DNA from: Actinernus sp. WN-2022
Lineage: Eukaryota > Cnidaria > Anthozoa > Actiniaria > Actinernidae
Length of the DNA: 64,000 bases
Reading direction: 5' to 3'
Assembly: GCA_030867875.1 (NCBI GenBank)
Contig: JAOWCC010001501.1
Span: 32,694,792 to 32,758,791, forward strand
Position numbers and translations under genes: made by a program. This document shows positions 1 to 10,943 of the stretch, piece after piece. The stretch's first letter is position 1, and the number at the start of each line of letters is the position of its first letter. The notes beneath the pieces are model-generated. The model was not told the origin of the DNA and made no database searches. It saw only the letters and a list, made by a program, of their open reading frames with translations.

Positions 1-654
1 CTTGATTGTTTTATCTTTAATCAAAATTTCTTCACATAAACCCTCCAAATATCAGAATCATATCTCGCGTGTACGAAAGACCTGGAATGAGTCTTCAATG
101 GAGGCCCATGCGTTAAAAGGTGTTTAGGGCTGAGGTCAAAACAATGGATTTCGAATGGGACCCAATTTCGTCAGGGGAGGTGGTGGGTGGCGGGTAATAC
201 CTCCTACCCTTTTTTCGAGGGTGATTTTCTCGCCTTGAAAAATAGGGATACCTGATGTTAATGCAGACACACGTTCTTCTCTGCCAGTAGAAACTAGAAA
301 TATAGTTACTTCTTCAATAAATATTTTATTCAAGAAGATATTTGTGGTCAAAAATCCAGATTTTGCCAAAATAGGTGGTGGATTCCGGGTACAACCCCCG
401 GCAAAGGACATCCCATGTTTGAGTAGCCAATCAGAACGCGCGAAAAGCACTAATCACGGTGTGGTTTGTACTAAATGTATATATATAAATGGACTGTGGG
501 AGGGGTCCCTCGAAATATATCTCTTAGCGGTAATGTAATGAGGCAAGTTTCGTATTATCACGGACGAGATGTGACGAGCCCTAAATGAGTACCTGGATAA
601 AGCGAATGTTTATAAGCATTTCTACATGCAACTGTCTCCTTTTTTGTATTCACA

Positions 655-1121
655 GTCCAATCAGCAAGTCGAGTAACAAAAGATATAAGATTTTAACACA
701 AGAAGACAAGAAGAGTAAGCTGTCTTTAGTGAGTGAGTACAGACCACAGAGAAGATCTACATTGAACAGTCCAATCAACAAGTCAAGTAACTGAAGAGAT
801 AATATATTAACACAGAAGACAAAAAGAGTAAGCTGTCTTTAGTAAGTGAGTACAGACCACAGAGGAGATCTACATTGAACAGTCCAATCAACAAGTCAAG
901 TAACTGAAGAGATAAGATATTAAAACAGAAGACAAGAAGAATAAGCTGTCTTTAGTGAGTGAGTACAGACCAGAGGAGATCTACATTGAACAGTCCAATC
1001 AACAAGTCAAGTACAAGTAACTGAAGAGATAAGATATTAACAAAAGACAAGAAGAGTAAGCTGTCTTTAGTGAGTGAGTACAGACCACAGAGATCTTCAT
1101 TGAACAGTCCAATCAACACTA
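655..1121 (+). repeat. Minisatellite of about 110 bp, four copies, upstream of GPCR A
   Basis: The phrase agtccaatcaacaagtcaag recurs at about 655, 769, 878 and 990, and a fifth partial copy at 1104 runs into the GPCR start codon. Each unit also contains gtaagctgtctttagtgagt. Units differ by small indels. The array ends five bases before the ATG at 1122, so it must be 5' UTR or core promoter of the receptor. Confidence 0.9.
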
Positions 1122-2270
1122 ATGGGATATACCGCTGCCACCATCACGGAAGCATCATTCGTGATGGTAATTTGCCTTCTTTCCATATTAGGCAATGGAA
1201 GTCTATTCATCATCGTGCATAACACGAGCAGATTGCACACTGTCTCCAATTATTTTATATTAAGTTTAGCTGCTGCTGACCTGTTGGTTACAGGTGTCAG
1301 CGGGCCCGTGACTGCTTCTGTCATTCTGCGAGGTGATTGGATGTTTACTGAAGAAGCATGTATTGCGTTTGGGTTTATCACCATGACAGTATTTATTGCG
1401 TCAGTGGCAAACTTAGCAATGATTGCATTGAATCGGTATTTTTACATTGTACGCTGGAAAAAGTACAAAATGTATTTTACCAAAATGAAATCAGCCATAC
1501 ATGGAGCTATAGTATGGCTGTTGTCTCTCTCTTTATCCACCCCACCCCTCTTGGGATGGAGTGAGTATAAATTCCTCCCTGATAAGTCGTTGTGTTTTGT
1601 AAACTGGCCTTCAAATGTCTATTACATGTACTTTATAATTGCTGTCTGCTTTCTTGGACCTCTGGTTACCATGGCAATATGCTATTACAAAATTCTCCGC
1701 TTCGTGAGGTCCCTGAAACAACGAATTTCCTCACAAGCTGTACGTTCTCAAGGACTTTTTCCAGTGCACCGACAAATTGGACAAGACGATGGCAATTTAC
1801 GAGTTGTGTCTCCAGAGGAAGCTCAACTAACCAACACTCTATTGCTAGTGGTCGCATGCTTTGTCGTCTGCTGGCCACCGTTTGTTATAACAATGTTCCT
1901 AGATGTTTACTATCCGTATCGACTCCCAATAGCGGTTAATATCGGGAGTGTAATACTCGGGTACTTCAACAGCATGTGTAATCCTATCGTCTATGGCGTT
2001 CGTAACTCGAATTTTCGTAACGGCTTTCGGAACTTGTATGGGAAGATGTTTCCTTGCATTTTTCGAAGGGTTCATGACAGTGTGGATAGTGAATCAGGCA
2101 GCAGATTAGGAGCGACGATTCGTAGAGGACTGGAAGGAATCCATATATACCCGTTAATTACTTTGAGGGATCCTAACATCACCGAGGAGGCAGAAGCCCA
2201 TCAGCCATGCATTAGGGTTATAGAGCCGATGTCACGACTCTGTCTTCCAATCCAATCTAAAGGTGACTGA
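1122..2270 (+). CDS. Class A GPCR, melatonin-receptor-like (copy A)
   Basis: An uninterrupted 382-codon ORF encodes a seven-helix rhodopsin-family receptor for the plasma membrane. Visible landmarks are G24-N25 in TM1, LAAAD with D53 in TM2, C80 and C158 for the TM3/loop-2 disulfide, N104-R105-Y106 in place of E/DRY, W132 in TM4, P180 in TM5, C250-W251-P252-P253 in TM6 and N287-P288-I-V-Y291 in TM7. C312 could be palmitoylated. The NRY motif and the TM7 stretch YFNSMCNPIVYG are close to melatonin receptors, which is family knowledge. The ligand is not deducible and the receptor may be an orphan. TM7 has no lysine at the retinal-binding position, so it is not an opsin. The N-terminus is only about ten residues long. 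The start is the first in-frame ATG, directly after the minisatellite. Copy A alone has CWPP (B and C have CWAP) and G275 where B and C have Trp. Confidence 0.92.
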   Translation: MGYTAATITEASFVMVICLLSILGNGSLFIIVHNTSRLHTVSNYFILSLAAADLLVTGVSGPVTASVILRGDWMFTEEACIAFGFITMTVFIASVANLAMIALNRYFYIVRWKKYKMYFTKMKSAIHGAIVWLLSLSLSTPPLLGWSEYKFLPDKSLCFVNWPSNVYYMYFIIAVCFLGPLVTMAICYYKILRFVRSLKQRISSQAVRSQGLFPVHRQIGQDDGNLRVVSPEEAQLTNTLLLVVACFVVCWPPFVITMFLDVYYPYRLPIAVNIGSVILGYFNSMCNPIVYGVRNSNFRNGFRNLYGKMFPCIFRRVHDSVDSESGSRLGATIRRGLEGIHIYPLITLRDPNITEEAEAHQPCIRVIEPMSRLCLPIQSKGD

Positions 2271-3170
2271 ACATAAAAAAGGCCCGGAACAAGTATACAA
2301 AACTGCAAAAATGAAACGATGGGATCAAGAGACATTTGTGAATGTGCGTGATATAGGACAGTAATCCATTTAACAGTGATCTAAATAACGTATTTTTTAC
2401 TTGATGTTGTTTCATTTAAGGGACCGGGCATTATTTAGCGGTGGTTAGGGTTAGGGTTAGTAAAGCCAAAGGCGCGTGAAGGCGCGTGCTTTCAACATTT
2501 CTCGAGTGTTCTCAAATGACCAGAGCGTAAAATAAAACATGGCATTTTAGCCAATCAGAGCGCGAGTACTATCGTATCTATATTATACTAATTAATAAAA
2601 TTACAAATTAGATGTCTAATATGTTATAAAAACTATTTACAAAGTATAAGTGTCCTTAAAATGAGAGGAAAAAACTACATGACTAAAACTAAAATACTGA
2701 CGGGCTTATCTACCGGCGACGTGGCGTGACCCGACACCAGATCTGCATTGTGGCTAGCCCAAAACATTGTGACTCTGCAATTCTCTGGTCTCACATAATA
2801 ATGATCCTCCCCTTGGCTAAGCCATAAATATATAAACTTCATTAAAAAAATTATGGGCTCCATATAAAAGAGGAGCATCTAAAAAATTGACCCTCCCCCC
2901 AAAATGGGAGCATAAAAAATCGTGACTCCCCCCTACAAATCCATCCTAATCTGGTGTCCTTTGGGTTCCCTGTGTCTCACAGGCAAGAGAAATCGAGAAT
3001 TTTGTTGTGGTGGTGTATCTTTTTTTTGCCATTTTGAATAAATTAACCTCGTTCTGGCGCGTGACTTTTCGCGAAACTTTTCATACGGAGAGTTTGAAAC
3101 GCGGGAAAAGTTGGACATTCGCAGCTATTATTTTGCTAGAACCAAAGGTTTCTTCGACTGAAATGCCAAG
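2271..3170. other. 3' flank of GPCR A, no gene seen
   Basis: No convincing coding sequence. A possible polyadenylation signal AATAAA lies near 2531. A short telomere-like run of three GGTTAG units lies near 2443-2460. Both recur in blocks B and C, so they are simply part of the duplicated cassette. Confidence 0.6.
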
Positions 3171-3269
3171 ATGTTGAGTTTTTCTAGGGCTGACAAAAGT
3201 TTTACGGACTTTGGAGAAAATTTCGTACATTTTGCGAAAGTCCTAAACGCACGTGGCATCGACATTAAT
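3171..3269 (+). CDS. Candidate first exon, unknown product (weak)
   Basis: An ATG opens a 33-codon frame (starts MLSFSRADKS) that ends exactly at a good splice donor, ATTAAT|GTAAGT, at 3269/3270. The same DNA is present in blocks B (about 16370) and C (about 46063). There one extra G after GACTTTGG moves the frame to a stop at the donor. No domain is recognisable and no second exon was found. It may be a relic of a small gene or chance. The opposite strand carries a 74-codon frame in B and C that I cannot rank above it. Confidence 0.22.
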
Positions 3270-3621
3270 GTAAGTAAACTTTACCAGCTTGTGGTTGTAG
3301 TAGTGTCGTGTTTATTCGTTCCTTTTAAAAGTAATGGCTTAAAATGTATAGTAAATGACCCGATTTCTCAGTTCGGATCATGTCCAGTTTACGACTATAT
3401 TGAAATTGGATCTGAGGCCAGCTTCAGTATATCCTCTCGGTATTACAGCGTCGATCAGGAGTACTTTGAAATATCGATAATATTCGTGGCGACCCCAGTG
3501 ATCGAGAAAAAAACGTTATTTCACATTTAGAACGACACATCCCTAAATATTCACAAGGGAGGGATACAGCTATTAGCTTAAGGAAAAGTTACATCTATGC
3601 TACAATAGCACCCAAGATAAC

Positions 3622-5680
3622 TTTATTTATTTATACACGGTAGGTCCCTCAGGAGTGATAAAAATACAATTATGGAAATGCTATATACTATGGTATCTAA
3701 ATATACTAATGACTATAGCTAATATAAATAATTACTATTACTACTATAATATGATAAAAACTAAAACTAAATAAGATTTCCCTGCTTTACAAGGACGCCG
3801 TGTCTTTAAGTACTCACCCCGAAAAATCATGGCAGCGTATTTGAGATTTAAAAGTTGTCAGTGATGACGTCTGTCTAAGGTCTGATGGCAAGCTATTCCA
3901 CAGTACCGCCCCACTTCAACTCAAACTCCTTTTGTAAAAGTCGGTGCGGGGGAGCGGCACTACCAGCTTGCCATCTGTGTTTCTCAAGTTGTATGACGCG
4001 ACATCAGTCCGATTGATAAACCTCGAGGTCAAATATTCAGGAGCTTCATTATGTAACACTTTGTACATTAAAATCGATTTACTGACCTTTCGTTGTCGGT
4101 CTAGTTTATTCCAGTTAAGTAACTGAAAGAGGTTATCGGCGTTAGCGTTATAGCTTGAAAATGTTATTATGCGTGCCGCGCCATTTTCATTTTTGTAATT
4201 TTCGGGAAAGGCCTTTGTTACAGTTGCCCCAAACTGCACTACAATAGTCAAAGTGCGGTTGTACTAGTGCATTATAAATGGTAAGCAGTATCTCTTGAGG
4301 AACAAAGTGCCTAATGCGTTTGATGGCACTTATTCCAGAGGCGATTTTTTTGGATATCCTGTGAACATGATTTTCATTAGTAGTAATTATTAGTAGTAAT
4401 ATGTACAATATCAATGTATAATAAAGACATATTATTATTATTATTATTATTATTAATTTAGGTTTTGATCAATTTGTACACAAAGGGACTTTGAAACTGA
4501 GAACTGCTTTACTGCGGCTTCGCCAATAACGATGTTTGGGCTCCCCGTGAGATTGGATAGCCTTTGTCTTGAGCCAATGAGTAAAAATTCGGTTTTCGTC
4601 ATGTTTAGCGTGAGCTTATTGGCAGCCAACCAAACATGAATCCTATTCAAATCAAAACTCATACGCTCATTTATTTCTTCTATATTATTATTTGCGTATG
4701 TTATGCTAGTATCATCTGCATACATTCTTGGCTGCGAATATACTAAGCTGTTAGGCAGGTAATTTATGTATAATAGAAATAATAAGGGGCCTAGGATGGT
4801 CCCTGAGGCACGCCACTCCTAATAACTTTCTTAGATGACTTATAGCTATTAACGATACACGTTTGCATTCGGCTTTCTAAATAGGAATTAAACCAGTTCT
4901 GTGCAGGTCCGATTATTCCATAATATTCTAATTTTGATAGAAGAATAGTATGGTCAACTGTATCAAAGGCCTTTTTTAAGTCTAGAAAGACAACAGCATT
5001 AATGTATCCGCGATCAATATTTAGTGACCAACTATCGGTTGCTTCCAGTAGTGCAGTTACTGTGGAGTGAACGGAATCAAAACCAGATTGATGGGATGAA
5101 AGCAATCCGTTATCAGTTAAATATTTATACAGTTGATCATAAACGATTCGCTCAAACACCTTTGCAACTACTGGGATAATTGATATAGGCCGGTAGTTGG
5201 TCATGTCAGTGCGTTTCCCGGCGTTTTTATAAAGTGGTGTAACTCTAGCGTTCTTCCATTCGTCAGGAAACACACCTGTTTCAATTGACTTATTAAATAT
5301 ATTAATCAGTGACTCACATATCAAATCAGAACATTCCCTGAGAAGTTTGGCAGAAATATTATCAAGACCGGTTGCTTTGGACTTGCAAAGTTTTGATAAT
5401 AGTGAAAATACTTGAGATTGATTAGTAGTCTCGAGGGAGAAACGCTTGTTAGTTTCATTCTTTATAACAAACGTCAACTTCTTATATATTTTTAGCAAGT
5501 TCCGGTCCGATTTCTGCAAAGTATTCATTGAATGTCTCAGCAACCTCAACTGGGTCACTTGAAGTTATACCTTTACAATCTATTTCATTAATCACTGATT
5601 TGTTGTTTTTACGTGAAGGTATATCATTGATGGTTTGCCACATTTTACGCGAGTTGCCAGTATAGTTTTCAAAAGCACTA
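3622..5680 (-). mobile_element. Non-LTR retrotransposon (L2/CR1-type), 3' part, dead; copy A
   Basis: Read on the minus strand this is the reverse transcriptase half of a LINE. It shows the fingers and palm ([32 protein letters not shown]), the active-site YADDT near 4720, and a C-terminal domain ending near 3916. The 3' end is an ATAAATAAA-type tail at 3622. The frame is broken after GVPQG (about 4795) by a one-base loss, and again near 5480. A 79-bp ATT-rich insert interrupts 4376-4454. The element is cut at 5680 by a rearrangement rather than by ordinary 5' truncation, because copies B and C continue through endonuclease and ORF1. Confidence 0.9.
4376..4454 (+). repeat. Insert ending in ATT microsatellite, unit A only
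   Basis: Copies B and C read straight through this point of the LINE (B at about 18432, C at about 47259). Copy A holds about 79 extra bases that include AATAAAGACAT followed by nine or so ATT units. This looks like the 3' tail of another retroelement inserted on the plus strand. Confidence 0.7.
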
Positions 5681-5754
5681 TGCTCTGATCCTTTGCGCGA
5701 CTTCCCTTGACACGCCACGCGCTTGCTAGCTTAGTACCGCGCCGCCAATTATAA
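5681..5754 (+). mobile_element. Fragment of a GC-rich foldback element
   Basis: About 74 bases are nearly identical to 36840-36912, the right arm and right flank of the intact foldback element at 36770-36903. The fragment starts at the exact base where LINE A is cut, so it marks a duplication or deletion breakpoint. Confidence 0.75.
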
Positions 5755-5819
5755 CTTATTAGCGACTGGGTACGACCCTGCCCCTCGAAGCGGTTCAACG
5801 GCGAACATCCAAGCTAAGG

Positions 5820-6205
5820 ATAAATAACAATACATACAAGGAACGTTTACAGAAATTAAATCTACCTTCTCTTTTTTCCAGGAGGGCATACTTAGATTTA
5901 CTTTTGTATTCAAATGATTAAACGGCTACTATATGATTTGGACCTTTCTGATTACTTACAATTTTATGACATTGAACAATGACCTTATAATCTAAGAAAT
6001 AAGGAACTAACTGTTAAGTTTATCTATTCTAGGACTAATGTATTAAAGTTTCTTTTTTCCCAGGGTAGCAACTGCCTGGAAAAGCCTGCCCTTAGAGATA
6101 AGAAAGTCCAGCTCGGTTACTGACTTCAAGATGCACATGAGACTATAAAGGCCACACTACTTTCCCATATACTCGATATGCTTTTAAACGAATAAATGAA
6201 TATAA
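5820..6205 (+). pseudogene. Decayed LINE reverse transcriptase C-terminus
   Basis: The plus strand, with several frameshifts and stops, reads ERLQKLNLPSLF at about 5845 and RVATAWKSLPLEIRKSSSV followed by DFKMH at about 6064-6135. These are the usual last blocks of a LINE ORF2. An A/T-rich tail with ATAAATGAATAT follows. It is a different family from LINE A-C and far older. Confidence 0.6.
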
Positions 6206-6298
6206 ATATATAAACTGGAGCACTTTAATGGTTTCCGTTAAAAAAGCTTAATTAAATTAATTAAATAAAGTTAATAATTAAATTTAAATAATTACTTT

Positions 6299-6535
6299 AT
6301 TGTTAATCAGCGACAAATCCGTCAAAATATATTATTTCGTTTTCGGCTATATTTGAGTAGAAAACCTGCCGACTTCTACATGCTGGAATCTTTGAAATTC
6401 GGTAAGTAAAAAAAATAATGAGTTTGTTGTTGTATGGTTTACATTTTGCAATTGTACATATGCGGTTGTCAGATTAGGTTGTGGTACACGATTACCAAAC
6501 AGTAGAAGTTTCAGTTTGGAAATTTATCAGAGGAA
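6299..6535 (+). other. Exon-like conserved cassette, copy 1 of 3
   Basis: About 230 bases recur at 10490-10700 and 38175-38455. The shared core contains aaaacctgccgacttctac and ends GAAATTCG|GTAAGT, a strong splice-donor context near 6403. The first-exon reading is an inference: the copies at 10.5 kb and 38.2 kb both lie upstream of a GPCR, while this one has lost any receptor. It could also be a fragment of a mobile element. Confidence 0.5.
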
Positions 6536-6559
6536 GACACAATTTGCCAACCAAATACG

Positions 6560-6710
6560 AACGGATCAATCACGGTTTCTGGGAAACCCCCACCCCTCCC
6601 CCACACTTCACTCTATTGAACCTTTAATGGTATTCATTAATAGAACGATGCATACCCAACGGAGGGGTGGGTGGATAGTTTCCTAGAAACCGGGATTGAG
6701 CCGTGCGAAC
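6560..6710. mobile_element. Foldback MITE, inner palindrome only
   Basis: The arms cggtttctgggaaaccccca (about 6573) and ggatagtttcctagaaaccg (about 6673) are imperfect inverted repeats around a loop holding tcactctattgaaccttta. The same element at 38556-38704 is nested in a second, larger palindrome that is missing here. Confidence 0.75.
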
Positions 6711-8505
6711 AGAATATTTTTTCAGACATTTTTTGCCACTTACGACCGTATCTGGCATTTTGTTCAAAAAAGGCTGCAAGGACCACTGTTATAAACAAAA
6801 GTGTAGCGCGATCTGTGGAGATCAGGATCAACAGAAGGATTGAAATGTATGAAGACTGCAAGGCTGATCGGACGGCTGTACGATGTTATTTATTGTACCC
6901 TATATTTCGGTTCGGCAGAACGAACCTTCTTCAGGGGTTATATGAGCTAAGTAAGGAATACAAGTGGACGAAAACATTATATACAGTAGAGATATACAAC
7001 GCTGATTGGCTAAGCGAAATATGAAATGGTACCATTACTAGGGTCTGATGTAAAGAGATACAATATATCAATGGTAATGTTGTAAACAAAGGTAATGCGG
7101 ATTGTAACTATAGTGATTACAAGAAAAAATATTACAGGAAAGGGTAGCATTATATTTTCATCGCGTCTGTTCATTCCACGAGGTTCTAAAGTGTTAACTA
7201 GCCTTAGAGATAAGATGTGCTTCCATAGCTTTACGGACGCTGTCTCTGCTATTGTGAATAGTTTCTAACGGTATGATTTGTAAGCCATCAAGTGAGTGTT
7301 TGGTTTTTGAAAAATAAATGTTCTGAAACGGCGGTTGGTTGTGCGATATTCCTTCCGTTGATAGAGTGTTCAACTGATCTGCGATGTTCTCCAAATCTGT
7401 CATTAAGACTGCGTTTAGTTTGTTCTATGTATTGGCAAGGTTTGTTTTCGTTGAAGCATTTTTTGCACTCGATCATGTACATGTAGATAATAATATTTAT
7501 TGAAGCGCATGTAAGGTGAGTGTTGATCGGTCGTTGTTCGCAGGTAGAAGTGCGATATGCGGCCATGCATATGTTGAATGAAGAGGCATGTTTTGCATTT
7601 TTCGCGTTCGCAGCGGAAAATTCCTGGTACTTCTTGTGTCGTTTTTGAAAGATTAGCTTTTACTAGGAGGTCACGGAGGTTATTAGGTCTATGATATGCA
7701 ATAAAAGGCCGAGAGGAGAGGATTTTCTTGCATCGCTTGGATGAGTAGAGAATGTTCATGTTTTTGTTTATTATGGTTGAAGCTTTGGGTAGGGCTGGGT
7801 TGTATGTATAGTTATACGAATGGTGTTCTAGCTGTAGATTTTGTATGGTTGGCTTGTTGAAGAGCTTGTTTACGGGTAATATCTATCGCTGAGTTAATTT
7901 GTTTTCTAACGTCATGATGATTGTATCCTCGTTTGATGAAGTGCTTAGTGAGTTTAGAAATGTTGTCGTTGAATCGTTTGTCTGTTGAGCATATGCGGCA
8001 TAAACGTAGAGCCAGACTGCATGGAATTGACTGTTTAGTGAAAGGGATGGCACGAGGATTGAAGGAGGTATTGTTGTTTATCGGTTGGTTTAACATAGAG
8101 GTCAGTTCGAATTTTGCCTTTGTCGAGAAGTACGCGGACATCAAGGAATGCGATTTAGGTGTGGGAAATAGTGTTACATTCGTAAAGTTTATGGTTGGAG
8201 GTAGGCTGTTAAGATGGGATATAAAGCTGTTGAGTTTGTCTTCGCCGTGTGTCCAGACTAAAACAAATGTCATCAATATAACGCCACCATACCAGGCGTT
8301 TGTCAGGGGCGTGGCTGAGAGCGTCTTGTTCAAATCAGTTCCCATGAATAGATTAGCATAAGATGGTGCCATTCGTGTACCCATTGCGGTTCCGTTGGTT
8401 TGTCTGTAGCCGGTTGTCCGTTAAAAATGAAGGTGTTCATTTTAAGTATCATTCGTATAAGGTCACAGGTGCTGCCAGTCTTTACTTGTTTGTTGGAGCG
8501 TTGAT
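6711..8505 (-). mobile_element. Penelope-like element (RT plus GIY-YIG), 5'-truncated, dead
   Basis: On the minus strand the element runs from 8505 down. It shows an RT block with NTFIFNGQ, then MGTRMAPSYANLFM at 8384, a hallmark of Penelope-like elements. A YIDD catalytic box near 8290 can be read only after a frameshift, followed by LVWTHGEDKLNSFI. The C-terminal part (about 7560-7190) is a GIY-YIG nuclease: YMIECKKC, then CQYIEQTKRSL, in which the conserved YIG reads YIE, then DRFGEHRRSVEH. At least two frameshifts break the protein. The 3' flank (6715-7190) is the pseudo-LTR-like region shared with the inverted partner at 8506-9303. Confidence 0.88.
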
Positions 8506-9303
8506 CTACTGGCGAACAATGACCGATCAACACTCACTTTACATGCGCTTCAAAAAATATTATCTACATTTGTACATGATCGAGTGCAAAAAAATGCTTC
8601 AACGAAAACAAACCTTGCCAATACATAGGAGAAACTAATTGCAGTCTTGGTGACAGATTTGGAGAACATCGCAGATCAGATGAACACTCTTTCAACGGAA
8701 GGAATCTCGCACAATCAACCGCCGTTTCAGAACATACCAAATACTCACTTGATGACTGTCTTACAAATCATACTGTTAGCAGTATGAGCAGAGACAGCGT
8801 CTGTAAAGCTAAGGAAGCACATCTTATATGTAAGGAACACTTTAGAACCTCGTGGAATGAACAGACGCGATGAAATACAATGCTATCCCTTTCCTGTAAT
8901 ATATTTTCTTGTAATCACAATAGTTACAATCCGCATAACCTTTGTTTACACATTACCATATATTGTATCTCTTTACATCAGACCCTAGTAATGGTACCAT
9001 TTTATATTTCGTTTAGCCAATCAGCGTTGTATATCTCTACTGTATATAATGTATTCGTCCACTTGTATTCCTTACTTAGCTCATATAACCCCTGAAGAAG
9101 GTTCGTTCTGCCGAACCGAAATATAGGGTACAATAAATAACATCGTATAGCCTTGCAGTCTTCATATATTTCAATCCTTCTGGTGATCCTGATCTCCATA
9201 GATCCGGCTGCACTTTTGTTTGAAACAATGGTCCTTTGCAGCCTTTTTTGAAAAAAAAAAATGCTAGATACGGTCGTAAGTGGCAAAAAAAATGTCTGAA
9301 AAA
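8506..9303 (+). mobile_element. Second Penelope-like fragment, inverted to the first
   Basis: The plus strand carries the nuclease end and 3' flank of the same family. It is the reverse complement of 6715-7547 apart from scattered changes. It retains CQYIGET, the canonical YIG that the first copy has lost, followed by DRFGEHRR. The pair forms inverted arms of about 0.8 kb around 958 bases of single-copy RT sequence. Inverted terminal fragments of this kind are typical of Penelope-like elements. Confidence 0.85.
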
Positions 9304-9334
9304 TGTAAAAAAAAAGCATGGCCCTTTCGGAGCT

Positions 9335-9860
9335 CCGTAGCTCCGTACTGAAGCTTGCGATCGCTGAGACCTCAGGTTTCCATATGATCGCAGCGATCGC
9401 AAGGAAATGTCGAGTAGGCCTGGATCCGATAAACAGGCCTGGCGTGAACTTTTTAATCAAAGACGTGCTCTTGAAGCCTGACCCCGAAGGTACATTCTTC
9501 TTCCTCAAAAATCGTCCAACCCTAACCTAACGTTTTTGAACTTATTTTGAGCCTTACTTGTGCTGATTTTTAGGTTTTCGGCAATTGTTGCCCAGCAGTT
9601 CTCCTTCATGTTTTTTCTTAAAATCTTTGCTGTATTTGTTGTAAATATAGTCAAATTGCTGTACTTCTTCCATGAAATTGGCGTTGTCTACTTGTGTTTT
9701 GGACGCCATTTTGCCGAAAGTGAGAAAAAATTTAAGTGCATTATGGGATACAAGGATTTGGTGTTCAATGCTTCTGGGACATTTTGGATCGTAAGGATTA
9801 CAAGGATCGCAAGAGAGGTTTCCATATAAACACTTCTCAATCGCAAGGATCGCATATAAT
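9335..9860 (-). mobile_element. Harbinger-type relic with MADF-domain exon
   Basis: On the minus strand an ATG at about 9709 starts MASKTQVDNANFMEEVQQFD, and after one frameshift it continues with a stretch resembling a MADF (Myb/SANT-like) domain, ENCWATIAENLKIS. MADF proteins accompany PIF/Harbinger transposases, which is family knowledge. The left end has a short palindrome with arms cttgcgatcgctg and cagcgatcgcaag. The same relic with the same frameshift lies at 38802-39215, so both come from one defective copy. Confidence 0.65.
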
Positions 9861-10943
9861 CCTTGTTAATGACGTCATTTAAGGGAAGTTATGCTAATGA
9901 GTTGAACATGAATCGAGTCATAACATTGAATTCTTCATTTGTTTTTCAGGTTTCAGACATGTGCTACTTACAATCTAAGAAAATGATCTTTTAAGACTAG
10001 TGGAGCTGCATTAAAAACTATAAGTTAATAAACAAAATTGGCAGAGTAGAATTATTATTATTTTTCCTATGTCGCCGGGTCATTTTGTTTCCCAGTTTGA
10101 CTTTTAAATCAAAGGTAACTGGCTAGGGCTTATAGGCACTTTAAGGAAAAAACAATTAATATGAACAAACACAAAAGCAATGGTCAACTCATTAAAAAAA
10201 GCATGGTTAGTGTAAACTGAATCATTAATTATTGACTAGATAACGATTGACTAGGCATATTGCCACCGGAAAAGCATTAGGAGAGATGTTAATAAAAAAA
10301 AAAGAAATCGCATTTTAAAATTATGTTTTCCAAATCTTTACCTTAAACAATCTTTGAAGCCTCATTTTTTTAGATTAACAAGACGACATTAGTATTCCTG
10401 TTTTGTCAATTACTTGGGTTCCTTTAATATATCTCTTATTGTTTTGGTTCGAGTTCTCGTTAATGTTTATGTTAGGTTTGTCTGACTATTGACCCATCTG
10501 TCATAGAAATCGAACAAGTTATTATTTCCATTCACTTAATTATTAATGAGCGACAAAATATATGGTTTCGTATTCTATATTTGAGTAGAAAACCTGCCGA
10601 CTTCTACACGCAGGAAGATAGCGTAAGATTTTTTGAAATTCGGTAAGTCGTTTGTTGTAATATGGTTACATTTTGTACATGTTGTTGTCAGATTAGGTTA
10701 TGGATTTTATGTAGTGTAAGGTATGTGTTTAGGCTAAGAAGAAATTAAACCGAAAGAAATTGAACCACAATGCGCTCCTATATAATGCAATAGGCTTCAA
10801 AACCAATCTCACCCAAATCATAAAACTTACCTATAACCATTTCGAAAACAAGTTCCCAGATAAACGACGATATTTTAGGGCTAGGGTTCCAGAGTTCACA
10901 GGTAAGCAGAAGGGAAAAAAGAAGAGAGAGAAAACAATGCGTT
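9861..10943. other. Junction sequence, no gene seen
   Basis: No supported coding region. Around 10160-10215 the string caatggtcaactcat and the downstream gcatggttagt resemble 22525-22572 and 51352-51395, the sequence near the far end of blocks B and C. This is consistent with the tail of a much-deleted earlier unit. Confidence 0.4.
10490..10700 (+). other. Exon-like conserved cassette, copy 2 of 3
   Basis: Shares actattgacccatc, aaaacctgccgacttctac and the donor-like GAAATTCG|GTAAGT (about 10642) with the copies at 6299 and 38175. It lies 3.7 kb upstream of GPCR B on the same strand, so it could be a 5' untranslated exon of that receptor. No matching acceptor was identified. Confidence 0.45.

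Larger units (their letters stand above)
1..5680. repeat. Segmental-duplication unit A (left end outside window)
   Basis: This stretch matches the interiors of blocks B (from about 13325) and C (from about 43145) base for base, with scattered substitutions and small indels. It carries the same order: upstream region, short tandem repeat, GPCR, 3' flank, small exon-like ORF, minus-strand LINE. The match stops abruptly at 5680, inside the LINE, where the sequence switches to a fragment of a foldback element. The left boundary lies before base 1. Confidence 0.9.

Noticed and set aside
136..450. 104-codon minus-strand frame upstream of GPCR A, repeated at 13436-13774
   Set aside because: No domain, frame not kept in block C, and conservation is explained by recent duplication.
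1122..2270. Opsin identity for the receptors
   Set aside because: No lysine at the retinal-binding position of TM7 and an NRY motif; melatonin-receptor-like is a better fit.
2443..2460. Interstitial telomere repeat
   Set aside because: Only three GGTTAG units, identical in all three duplicates; too short to mean a fused telomere.
7921..8361. 146-codon plus-strand frame
   Set aside because: It is the antisense shadow of the Penelope-like reverse transcriptase.
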